A stretch of 64,000 bases of DNA from Ichthyophthirius multifiliis (Eukaryota > Ciliophora > Oligohymenophorea > Hymenostomatida): positions 62,001 to 126,000 of the forward strand of contig NW_004086990.1 of the NCBI RefSeq assembly GCF_000220395.1, in the 5' to 3' direction. The position numbers and the translations under genes are program-made. This document shows positions 10,863 through 22,394 of this stretch, in pieces. The first letter of the stretch is position 1; every line of letters starts with the position of its first letter. The notes under the pieces are model-generated. The model saw only the letters and a program-made list of their open reading frames with translations, made no database searches and was not told the origin of the DNA.

Positions 10863-12716
10863 ATGAGTAAAAAAAATATTTAAGAACTCAAGAAAATAGA
10901 AATCATGAATCAGAACTTTTTTAGCTTTCCTATTCAACAAATAGTAAAAACAAAAAACAAAAAATTATAAATTTTTTATATTTGTTAGGAAACCTTATTA
11001 AGATGTAAACTTTATGAAATCGGAGAATTAAATTTACAAGGAAATAAATTATCTACTATCCCTGATATTTAGAATTTTTTAGGATTAAAGATATGTAATT
11101 TGAGTTAAAACTAAATTGGATAATTAAGAACTTTAGTGTTTCCTTAATATTTAGAAATATTGGACTTGTCCTCTAATTAAATATAGACTTTATGGGAAAA
11201 AGATTAGAAAGGAATAACAGTATTATACTTTAAAGAATTTAAATAAATCCAAAAAATAAATCTTTCAAACAATTTTATTGAGAAAATACCTTAGGAATTT
11301 TTATCTTAATCTAAAATAAGTATTTTGGAAATTAATTTATCTCATAATAGAATACAGAAAGGTGTAAAAGTTTTCATTAATTTTTTTAATTTAAAAATGT
11401 AAAATATCTGTTTAAATATATTTTTTTATTTTATTTTTGTTAAAAGCTTAAATTTAAGTAATAACCTTCTTTCTAATCATCAAGAGTTTAAATATTTTTA
11501 AGGAAAATTATAAAATCTTACTTTTTTAGACGTTTCAGATAATAAGTTTGAGAAGTAAATAAATATTTGACCTTTTTTTAATATTTTAATTTTTTTAAGT
11601 AGAAATTGTGAAGAAACAATAAAAAATTATATTTCTTTGAAATGTATCCTTAATTCTAAATTTGATTAAAAGAAAAACAATATAAAAAAAAATGTTATTT
11701 ATAATTAAGTAAATGTTGCCTAAAAGTTTAATCCTAATAAGATATGCTAGAATATTTTTAAACCTGAAAAAAACATATTCAACTAAAAACATGAAAAATA
11801 TGAAGAAAACATTAATTAAAATAATAAAATAATCTAATAAATACAGGGGCATTAATAATAAAATTGTAAAATATTTATTTAATTCTATATAAAATGAAAT
11901 TATATAATATATAGAATTTAAAAGATCAAGATCATAAAGTGAATATTAAATCTAAAATTTTAAATATTAAGCTAATAAAGTTCTATAAACTAATTTATAT
12001 TCTAAGATTCTTTTTGATATTCCTGAATATTCATAACCCAAAACTAAATTTTTAAAAGAAAAACCTTTCAGTAATAATAACAGCATAATTATTAGTTAGA
12101 TCTAGAATCTTAATAATAGTGAAGATAATATTGAGCAAAATAGTGATGTAGATGATTCAGGTCGAAAAAATGATAAGAATTTATTAAGCTTGTTGAACTA
12201 AAACGATACTTAAAAAAATAATACTATTAACGAGTCTCAAATTAATATTTTAAACTCTCCTTTTTAATGCCTTAACTAATAATATACCAAGTAAATTTTG
12301 TTTGTAATATATTTATATAAAATCATACTTTTTAGCTTTAAAGATCATTATTAATCAAATAAAAATATGAAGGTTTCTTATGAAAAATAAGAAAAAGATA
12401 TATTTTTAAAATAAAATTATGATTTGAAAATTTAATTAGATTAATGTAGATTATAAACTTTGGAATATTTTGGTATTTTGGATTATTTACTGAAAGAAAG
12501 TAAACTTATTTATTGAGTATTTATGGATCTTATTTTATATTTTTTATAGTTTTTAAAGATGAACATTTATACATATTTAATTAATTAAAAGAAAAATATT
12601 AAATTGATAAGGAAGAAGCCTATTAATTTATCAAATAATTAGTTTAAAAGAAATTTCATATGATTGATAAACATGAGAATGATGAATCTACACAATTATT
12701 TACTTAAAATAATTGA
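10863..12716 (+). CDS. Leucine-rich repeat protein with disordered C-terminal half
   Basis: The ATG at 10863-10865 gives MSKKNIQELKKIEIM. Removing GT..AG introns yields classic LRRs in the first 210 residues: ELNLQGNKLSTIP, LKICNLSQNQIGQL, LEILDLSSNQIQTL, KINLSNNFIEKIP, LEINLSHNRIQKG, LKILNLSNNLLSN and LTFLDVSDNKFE. The LxxLxLxxNxI pattern is the SDS22/typical class, usually a protein-interaction surface in cytoskeletal or phosphatase-regulatory proteins. The C-terminal half is Asn/Lys/Gln-rich, with a helical end (EYFGILDYLLKE, AYQFIKQLVQKK) and TGA at 12714-12716. Introns lie near 10943-10989, 11400-11442, 11556-11598, 11864-11912, 12302-12333 and 12502-12549, all phase-compatible. Ciliary LRR proteins often look like this, but no specific ortholog can be named. 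Confidence 0.8.
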
Positions 12717-12979
12717 AAAAAAAACAGAAAAAATTATTATTGTTTAAAGATTAATATTTTTGTTCGTATTTTTTAAAAATATTTTTATTACTATTAATAT
12801 TTATTTTAAATTATATTATTAAAAATGTTATATATAAGTATATTTTTTAAAAAATCATTATATATATTTTTATAATAAAAGCTAATGGATATATATTTTA
12901 AATGTAAGATTAAAATTATATATAATTATAAAGTTTATACAATATTAATTGAAATTAATATTAATATTAAATATATTAA

Positions 12980-13491
12980 TCAATTAATTCCATAATTATT
13001 TTTATCAAGTAATTATTCATTATTATTTTAGTTTTGATGAAAGCTGCCATAATTATCTTAGTTTTTTATTAAATTTCTATAAAAATTATCCTATTATTCA
13101 ATTAAATCAGCATTATAGTATTATTAAGAAGAATCGTATTCATAATTTTTATTAATTTTACCAGTTTACAATTGTCTTCTTTTTTCTCTAAAGAATTAAA
13201 ATAAGCAAATTAAAATAAATATAGCAAAATGTATTGAACATGAAATCCATAATGCATTTTAGCTTTTTTATGAATCTTATATTTTCCAATCTTAATATTG
13301 ATGACCATTTAAAATAATTATTCCAATTATCAACTTCATAAATATTAATATAAAATTATATGGTTTTTTTATTTTGTAAATTTATTACATAAAATATTCC
13401 TCCTAAAAAATTTAGAATTAAACAAAAAGAAAGGCCTATTTAATTTTAGTAAAAATAAATATTTAAAATATTAAATAACTTTACAAAACAT
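12980..13491 (-). CDS. Small membrane protein, unknown family
   Basis: The C-terminal part is secure: ISCSIHFAIFILICLFQFF (a membrane segment) is followed by REKRRQLQTGKINKNYEYD. A Gln/Asn/Tyr-rich cytoplasmic-type tail ends ...DKNNYGIN before TGA at 12980-12982. The basic residues just after the membrane helix suggest a cytosolic C-terminus. The first half has two competing frames after the intron that follows MFCK. One gives FILIFMKLIIGIIILNG; the other gives LSFCLILNFLGGIFYV and a Trp-containing loop. Either adds at least one more membrane segment. The exon structure is therefore uncertain and no family is assigned. The gene diverges from the YeeE-like gene. Confidence 0.5.
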
Positions 13492-13748
13492 ATATTTATA
13501 ATTTTTATATTGTAATTTAAAATATTTGTAGAAATCTTTATTTATTTTTGGTTTTATTGAATAATTTATTAAAAACTTAAATAATTTAGATATACATTAT
13601 GTTTTGATATAATAGAATAATAAATAATAGATATTCTTTAAAAAAATATAGCTTTATTATATATATTTATAATCAAATTAAAAATATTTTAATTATTTAA
13701 TTTAATTTAAATATATTTTTTTTATTAAATATAATAAATAAATACTTT

Positions 13749-14648
13749 ATGTAATAACCTTTCGAGATAAATATTTATTTGCCTATAATAGGGGCTTCAA
13801 TATCATTTTTAGTTTTAAAATTAAATAATATTCTAAAAAAAGAAAGTATTAAATTATATAACGTACCAAACCAAAAAGTACATCGATATTGGGTCGGAAT
13901 TTCTTTATTTAGTTGCATAGCATTTTATTACTTTAAATTTAACAAATTTCATGATATATAAGTATTTGAATATCCAGAAACATTGATATAAGGTAATTTA
14001 ATGGGTTAGTATGCTATTGGAGGAGCAATTACGGGAGTAGGATATTTTTTAGCATATCAACAATACACAATATTTAATATATATGAAAATAAACAAATAA
14101 TAGGGTTAAGCGTTTATTATATATTAGCTTATATTGTTAATTAAATAAAACTTGGTTTTGAATAAAGTGAAGGAGTTAATTTTATATAAGAATTCGATTA
14201 TTAATAATATAATTTTTATTCACTTATTTTTACTTTTTCTTTATTTTTTATTTTCTTTTCTTACGAAGTATTTATTGGATTTTTTTTAGCTTTTGGAATT
14301 TTTATTTCTTAAAGCTTTAAAAAAGATTAATTATTTAATATAAGTTTTTTGATTTTTATTGCTATTTTGAATATACTTAATTATGTCTTCAAAAATATAG
14401 ATTAAATAGGATAAAAAATTAAATTTAAATAATTTGTTTGTGGAAATATATTAGCTGGAATTGGATATGGTTTAACTGGAATTATACCTGAAAATGCTGT
14501 TTTACATTTAGCAGTTTTTACTCCTCATATAACTTTGCTATTTATTATATGTTTTATTGTTGGTTTTAGTTCAGCTTTGACTATTTATGTAGTTGTAAAT
14601 TATGATATTGATAAAAAAATGCAAGAATTGGAAGATAAATTATAATGA
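13749..14648 (+). CDS. YeeE/YedE-like sulfur-compound transporter
   Basis: A single uninterrupted frame of 299 residues (ATG 13749, TAA then TGA 14646-14648) without introns. It has about eight or nine hydrophobic segments. Two Gly-rich half-helix motifs, GGAITGVGYFLA (near residue 90) and NILAGIGYGLTGIIPE (near residue 235), match the paired re-entrant signature of the YeeE/YedE (thiosulfate/sulfur transport) family. In that family they are normally GxxxGxGxGLxGxCPG; here the usual Cys of the second motif is Ile (GIIPE), so substrate handling may differ. A second similar family cannot be excluded. The last residues (DIDKKMQELEDKL) form a short soluble helix. TAA/TAG Gln codons show adaptation to the host code. 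Confidence 0.75.
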
Positions 14649-14957
14649 AATATTTTTTTTTTTGATAAATTAAACAATATTTTTATTATTATTAATTTCT
14701 TTTTTGTAACTTTATAAACCTTTATAAACTTATTAAAAAAAAGGCCATTGTCATTTTTTCTCTCCTTTATATTTGTTGTTGTTTGAGTTTTTAAAAAAAA
14801 TTAAGAAAAAAAAACAACTAAAACAAAATATGAAAAAATAATATACGTTTTAATAATTTTATTTTTAAAAAAAAATCAATAAAATATTTATTTTTTAAAA
14901 TATATATTTTGTAAAATTGATTTTTTTTTGAATAATTATAGCAATAATTAAAATAAT
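14649..14957. other. Convergent intergenic spacer
   Basis: It lies between the ends of the transporter gene and the splicing-factor gene. Poly-T and poly-A runs are present; I see no gene. Confidence 0.6.
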
Positions 14958-17553
14958 TCATTTTTATTTATTTTATAATTATTATTAAAACTATAAGAAA
15001 GCTGCTTATGTACTACTTTATAAATTATTTATCTAAGGTATAGTTGTTGATGTATTAGCTGTAGTCTAAAAAGGATTATATTAAGGAGCGGTTATTGGCT
15101 ATTAATAATACTAAGGATAATAATTAGACGGTACTAAAGGATTTGCGAATGAAGGATAAATATTATTCGGTTAATAATAAGAAGTATTTAATAAAGTTTG
15201 CATTGGATTCTAGACAGAATTTTGATAATATTATTATTATTATTATTAAGTTAATACATTTTACATGTAATTTTATTATAAAGGTAATATAGTATTAGAC
15301 TATAGAGAAGGATTAGCAAGCAACGAAGGTTAATATTATTAGTATTATTGCATTTACAATTATTATTAAAGTTATGGGGTAAGAGGTGCCTAGAAATTTG
15401 AATTGGGTTATGTTTGACCAAATTAGTTTAAATAAGCACTCTAACTATTATTATACATTTAAGTTGAGGCGAGAAGAGATTATTAAGAATTTTATTAAGA
15501 TAATTAGATTTATTGTTGTTACATTTGGAAATTATTAAAATCTATCATTTGCATTTACATTTAAATTGGGTCAGAGTTTGTTTTATTTTCGGATGACTTT
15601 TCTTGTTTTAAAAGATCTTCTTATTAATTCTGTTAAAGTTTTGTTAGTTCTTCCTTTAGTTTTTGACTATAATCTATATCCATTTAATTTTATTACTATT
15701 ATTACCTATTTTCATCTAAGTCATATTTTAACATCAGTTGGCTAGGGTCTATATGTATTTAATCTGTTATAAAACTTGTATTTGTTATTGTAGATTATCT
15801 ATTTTAATTATTTTCTTGTTTTAAAGTTGATGCATAATTTAATAAATTATTTGCATCTTTTCCTTCTATTTATAGTAAAAAATCTGCAAATTTTTAATTT
15901 ATGTCGCCTTAGTTTGCATTTTGAGCATCTTCTTGCATTTTTTATTAATATTCTATTTTTTTATTAAATTTATATAAATATGTATTAATTGTTTTTTAAA
16001 AATAATAACCTTTTTTTAATTTGCAATCAATAGTAACATGTCCTTTATCACCACAAATTTAGCATTTAATTTCGATTTTATCAAACGTAGTTCTTTTATT
16101 AAAATAAATAAATAAATTATAAAATATATTAATAAATGTTACTTTGCTGTACATTCCCAAACTCTATGGCCTGTTTAATGACATTTAGGACAAAAATCTT
16201 AATTAAGGTAATCAGTAATAATAGCAATTTAATTATAAGGAGTTTCGTTTTTTTTATCTTCCCCTCTTAATATTTCATCTATAAGTTTTGTTGCTTTTTC
16301 TAATTATTCTTCTGTTTAAGCAGTTATAAAAACATGTAATTTATCATTTGTATCATTATCAACTCTTCTACTTCCGTTTCCTGAACCTTTTCCTTTAATG
16401 CTAATTTTACAACTTGTTTGTTATTCTAAGCTTTTATGGGTGGCACCTTTTGGTCCTATGATTCTTTATTTTAATTACTCTGCATGACTTTCTGGAAGGT
16501 ATATTTTTTTTGTTTTTTTTAAATGCTTATAATCATGAGGAGGCACAAATGTAGGATTAATTTTCATACATTCTTCTATTAAGTTATGTTTTTCCTTTTA
16601 TATTGTTTCGTATTCAACTATATCACGTGTATTAATTCTCTTTCCTGATTCATTATATATAGGTTCCGGTGAAGGTGATCTACAATCTTCATCATCTAAA
16701 ATATTTTTGGTTTTATATAACTACTTATTATTTATTTCATCTAGCCGATATAATCTTATCAAATACTCGAAATCATCGTCGCTTATTTATAAAGGTATAT
16801 AATTTAATAATGGAGGGTGAAAAGTCTTCTCATATTCAGCTCCCCATCTTGATGGGGCAGGTTCTTATACTGGAGCCTAAAAATATGAATTAATTTTGTT
16901 ACTTTCGTGTGTTAATGCGAGAAGGCCGTAACCTGTTTTTAAACCTTATAATGGATTAAATATAACTGGGTTTTATATTTTTTAGCGAATTTATGGTCTG
17001 TCACCCCAACGTGATTTACGTTTCGGAAGATCATTTTCATCTTTCATTTAATCTTCAAATGGAATTGTAAATATTGTCTCTCCATCTATTTAAATTTAAT
17101 CAGCGAAAAAATATCCTTCCTTTTTATAATTATATTAGTCATAGTTTGTTTTGTCCTCTTTGAGTTGTATTTCTATTTATTTATTTATTTATTATATTTT
17201 AAATATACTATAATTATAATAATAAAAATAATATGTTTTGGATAAGAAAATTGTATATATATGAAATATGTTTTTTTTTGAAATAAAAAAAAATATAAAA
17301 CTTTGTTTTTTTATAGTTGTGATTTTTTTCTAAGATAATTTTTTTAAGAAATAGATCTTTTTTTATTTCATAAATATTTTTCTTTTTTAAATATTTGTAT
17401 TTATATATGATATTTAATATTTTTATATTAAAGTTATATAATATTACTGTCTATTTCTTCTTCTCTTATTATTGGATGGTCTTCTTCTGGTAATGGTGGT
17501 GCTCCATTTTAAGTTAATATTATAGATTGTTAATTTTATTCTGATGAAATCAT
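14958..17553 (-). CDS. SF1: Splicing factor 1 / branch-point-binding protein
   Basis: This protein recognises the intron branch point and binds U2AF during early spliceosome assembly in the nucleus. Exon 1 (17553 to about 17445, MISSEQNQQS...) is followed by an intron of roughly 260 nt. Then come the U2AF-ligand motif KRKSRWGD, a second RW site (PSRWGAEYEK) and the helix-hairpin region. The KH-QUA2 domain has the GxxG loop in RIIGPKGATHKSLE and the ISIKGKGSG strand. Two CCHC zinc knuckles follow (CPKCHQTGHRVWEC and CQICGDKGHVTIDC), split by an intron near 16085-16145. The C-terminus is Gln/Pro/Asn-rich (QPNSNFQAPLTPQ...) and ends at TGA 14958-14960. Domain order matches the family exactly. 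Confidence 0.92.
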
Positions 17554-18017
17554 TTTTTATTTTTTAAATATTAATTAAAAATATTTTAGTAAATAAAATA
17601 AAGAAAATATATAAAAATGTTTAATTTTTTAATTTAATATATTATAATTTAAAAAAGAAAAAATATTAATATAATTTTTTTATAAAAAAATATGAGAATA
17701 ATGGGAATTTTTATTAAATAAAAAAAATATTAGACACATTTAAATTAATAAAAATCAGATTTTTATTTTATAGTAAAAGAATTTAATATATATTTTTATT
17801 TAAAAATTTTAATTAATTTTAATCAATTTAATTTGTTTACTAAAAGATATTCTCAAATAAAATTAAATGTCAATAAATAATAAAAGTATTAAAAAATAAA
17901 TAATTTAAAGAAAAAATATTAGATAGTTAATAATTGTAAATAGATACAACAAATTAAAATATTATTACTAATATTTAATATTTTTCTAAAATAAAAATTA
18001 TATTAATTATAATAAAT
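17554..18017. promoter_or_regulatory. Divergent promoter region between SF1 and K+ channel genes
   Basis: No coding signal is visible. The region lies between two divergent start codons (17553 minus, 18018 plus) and must hold both promoters. It is almost pure A/T, so no discrete element is identifiable. Confidence 0.5.
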
Positions 18018-21000
18018 ATGGAATATAGCTATAATTATAACTATAAAATATAAAGAGAATATAACAAAAGCGATATAAATTAAGGCGCAATAATAAGAAG
18101 TCAAATATTTTCACCTTTGCAAGACTATGAGTTTATGAAAATGAATTAAAATCTTCATGATGATTCATTAAATTCAATAGAATAAACTAACAAAAATCAT
18201 ATAAGTGTATATAAAAAAATAATTATTTATATCAAATTTTTGTATTTTTATTAAACAAAAATAAAATTTTAATAATAGTATACTTCTACCAACAATTTAT
18301 AATAATTCATTAAAAATGAAAATTTAGCTTAAACTGATTAAAATTTATATTCGATTGAAAAAAAAAATTATTAAAGTAACCTATCTCTAGAAAGTATTGA
18401 AAATGAGAAAAAAGTAAAATAATAATTTGTTTAGGAAGAAGACTAAAACAAAGAAAATAATGATGATTAAGAAAATGATGAAGAAAATGAAAAAGAAAAT
18501 GAAGAAGAAAGTGAATAATCTGAAGAAACAAATAAAATTCAGACCTAAAAATAGGCAATATTAAATATTGTACGGAATAGAAATTAAACAAAAGCATGTA
18601 AACGTTATTTAAAATAAAAGAAAGATGAATAACAATAATTATCAGAATCAAATAATGAATTTAAACGTTCAAGTACAAGAGAATAATAGCCTTAAAAAGA
18701 TTAAATGAATTCTAGTTTAAAATAAAATTTTGGAGCAAATTATTAATGGAAAAAAATAGGAATAATGAAAAGAGTAAAAAATTTAGTAATATTTTATTAG
18801 AATAGATATATTATAAAAATATTGTAACTTAAATGACTTACAGCAAAATGCTATTAACGATATTACTTTTTTCAGGTAAACAGATGTTTAATGGAACTTA
18901 AATAAATTATTTTAATAAATTCCTGTTTTTGAACCAAATTAGAATTTACATTTAATATGGAATATTATTTTGTTTTCTGTACTTTTTCTTAATTGTATGT
19001 TTATTCCTTTGAAAACTTCCCTTGAAATTTAAGTTGAATAAGAAACTTTTATTAATTATTGCTTTTATTAAATTCCTTAATATATATTACTTGTTGATAT
19101 TTTTATTAATTTTAATATTGCTTTTTATGAAAAAGGAACTTTGGTTGTGAATCATGTTAAAATTTTTAAAGAATATATTAAGTTAAAAAAAAATTATTTT
19201 TTTTTACTTTTTTATTTAATATTTTTTTTCTTCTTAAAAGGTTTAATTTTCCACTTAATGTTTTAACAACTATTATATTTATTAGTAATACTGATCATAC
19301 TATTGTTTAGTGGGTTTAAATGATTAGAATTTTTCAAATTCCTGATTTAATTGGGAAAATAGACGAACACTTTTAACTTTAGTAAAGATTTAATACTATT
19401 TTTGAATTAATTAAGCTTTTTATACTTGTCTTTGCTTGCGCTCATTTTGTTGGTTGTGGTTTTCATTTTGTGGCTGTATAAGAAATAAAAGCAGGTAAAT
19501 ATGTTAATATCTGTAAAAAAATTAATTTTTTATTTTTTATAGGAGTTTCCGAAACTTGGTTACATAAATAAAATCTAGCTTAAAGTAATGATTATCTGTT
19601 GAGATATTTAAATAGTATTTATTTTGGGTTTATTACTATGATTACAGTTGGGTACGGTGATATATGCCCTGTTACTCCTTTAGAAAAATCGTACACTATT
19701 ATTATTACTGTTTTAAGCTGTGGTATGTTTGGATATTCAATGAATACTATAGGAGCCATTTTTTAAGAAATATCTAAAAAAGAAGCTTATTTCAAGTTTT
19801 TTATATATAAAATAAAAAATAATAACTTTTATGTTTTATAAGATAAGTAAAATATGATATGACTTAATATATGAGAAGTAGAGAAATTCCTAAGAATTTG
19901 TAAATTAAAGTTCTTAAAAATTTAGAATATACAAATATTATAAATGGAGATTAAGTAAAAAAAGGAGAATAAATAATGAATTGTTTAAATTCTACTTTAA
20001 GAAATTAAATCAAAAGAGAATTTTATGGAAGAATTTTATGTAATTATAAAATTTTTAATTTAAATTTTTCTTAAGAATCACGATAAGAAATATGTCTTTA
20101 TATGAAAGAAATTATTGTATAACCAGGAGAAATTTTACTTGAATAAAAACAAAACAATAATATGATATATTTTCTTTATAAAGGAGAGTTTGAAATTATT
20201 GTTTAAAATTAAAATTAAAAGACTTAAAATTATTCAATAATAGGTAGAGCAGTTGTAAAAAAAAAATATTTTATCTAATATAATATTATATATTATAAAT
20301 AAAATTATTTTGCTATACAAAAAAAGAATGGAAGCATGCTAGGATAATTTAGCTTTTTTACAGGTTTTCCTGAATAATATAGTGTTAGAAGTTCAGATAC
20401 TAGTTATTTATTATATTGCGATAGAGATAGTTTTTAATAGGCAATATCAAAATATTAGCATGATTAAGTAAATAAATATATATATAAAAAAATTATATAT
20501 AAATAAATAAAAAGTAAGTTTTTTGTAAATTAAAAGACAATCTCCTTATTTATAACCGACATTTTGATACTACTTGTTTTAGTTGTAATAAATTAGGACA
20601 TGAAACACATAACTGCTAATTTTTTTATAATAAGCATTTGAAATATATTGTTATTTAAAAAAGTATTTTAAATATTCCGTAAATTCGACAATTATTAAAC
20701 GCAAGGAGACCTTAAAAAGATTACAATTCATTAAAATAACGAGAAGAAATAATGAAAAAAGCTAGGAAAATAAGACTCAATTATTTTTATGAAGCTTTCG
20801 AAGGAATTCCAATCGAAGTAGAAGAAGAAGACTTAGATCTTTAATAAAATGATATGGAATTTGTTATTTTTGTACCAGCGGTAAGATATGAAAATTATGT
20901 TTTGGTTTACAGTGAAAGGGAATTATCAGATTTGAGTGAAAATGAATATGAGAATAATTAAGAAGAATATTAGTTTTTTAATTTTAAAATTAAAAGTAAT

Positions 21001-22145
21001 GAAAAAATAAGTGAAGTTGAATAATAAATAAAAAGAAATACATTAAGAAATAGACAAAGTATTTTTGATAAGGCTTTAATTTCAAAATTATAATAAAAAA
21101 GTATGAATTCATATAAAAATTTCGGAAGTATTACTAGTGAGATTGAAAATGAAGACGAAGAAAACGAAGAAGAAGAGAACGAATCAAAAAAAAAAAAGAA
21201 CTAAAAGAAGAAAAAAAAGTTAAAGAAGAAAATGAGAAAGAATAAGAAGATAATAGTGAAAAAATATTAAACTTTACTAATTTAAATTTGGTTGAAAATA
21301 AAGACAAAAATAATTCATTACTTTAAATTTAAGTAATTAATAAATAATCTTTTATTTCAAGCAATTTTTCAAATTCTACTATAAATGAAGAAAATTTAGA
21401 AGATTTATAAAAGAATGAAATTTTAAAGTTAGGAAATCACTAAGCTTTATGCTTGTCGAAAGTTGAAAATAAAAATGTTATGCAGAAAAATCATGAAATA
21501 TTAAGTAAAATAAACTATGATAATATAAAAAGGTTTTCACATGATAATAGTTAAATTTAAGATAATAGTAAAATAAAATAGTCATTATAAGATTATTAAA
21601 GTATTAAAAGTTAATAAAATGTCCAATAAAATACTAAAAGCTCAATTATTAAAGTTGATTATATAAATATTAACCAACATAATCATAAATAACAAAATAG
21701 TCTAGTTAAAATCCCGTAAGTTTAAAATAATAATAATAGCAGTTAAACTAAAATTAATATAGGAAATATTTTGGAAAAATAAAACACTTAATATAGTAAT
21801 AATAGTAATTGTTCAGAAGAAAATAAAGAATAAAAAACACAATATTTTATAAAATAATAAGTATTCAATACTTAACAAAGTTAATAAAAAGGTGAAACAA
21901 ATAATTAATATTGTATAATGTTAGACAAATTTGAAAATTTTAAAGAATTTACAGGATACTTTCCTAATAATAATATATCTAAAATACTTGCTATATAGTA
22001 AGTAAATTATAATAAAAATATGTAGCTAAAAAAAAAGAAAAGAAATAATAAAAGGAATTAGACATTATTGTGTAAAATATAAAATAATAAGCAAAAATCA
22101 AATATAACAGAGAAAAGTCAAAAAAAATAAGAAAAATAATAATGA
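18018..22145 (+). CDS. Voltage-gated-type K+ channel with cyclic-nucleotide-binding domain
   Basis: A six-transmembrane channel of the EAG/HCN/CNG superfamily, expected in the plasma or ciliary membrane. After an acidic, disordered N-terminus come an S1 start (IPVFEPNQNLHLIWNIILF), S2 (YILLVDIFINFNIAF) and an S4 region with few arginines (MIRIFQIPDLIGKI). S5 is LFILVFACAHFVGCG. The pore filter TVGYGD (19644-19661) predicts K+ selectivity, and S6 is GMFGYSMNTIGAIF. A C-linker and CNBD follow (VQPGEILLE, MIYFLYKGEFEII, MLGQFSFFTGFPEQ). A CCHC zinc-knuckle-like motif (CFSCNKLGHETHNC, 20575-20616), a Lys/Glu/Asn-rich tail and a final FENFKEFTGYFPNNN block come last, as in ciliate channels of this class. 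TGA is at 22143-22145. Several introns include about 19499-19549 and 20254-20304. Confidence 0.88.
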
Positions 22146-22265
22146 TAAAAAAAAAATATATAAAATATAATTTTAATATAAAATTAGAAATAAATAAATT
22201 ATTAAATTAAAATTATATATATAATTGAAATATTAACATTTATTTTTATTTATATATTAATTTAT

Positions 22266-22267
22266 AT

Positions 22268-22302
<35 letters not shown>

Positions 22303-22303
22303 T
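22266..22303. repeat. (ATTT)n microsatellite
   Basis: About nine copies of a TTTA tetranucleotide between the channel gene and the next coding region. Confidence 0.8.
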
Positions 22304-22394
22304 CTTGTATTTATATAATATTAAAATAATTTTTATTTTATAATATAATTTTTTTTATTAATCTATTTATTTTTATTTTATAATTAATTTTCTT

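Noticed and set aside
18310-18651. Minus-strand hydrophobic frame with repeated HFLxHF
   Set aside because: Complement of the acidic Glu/Asn-rich N-terminal region of the K+ channel (ENDEENEKENEEE).
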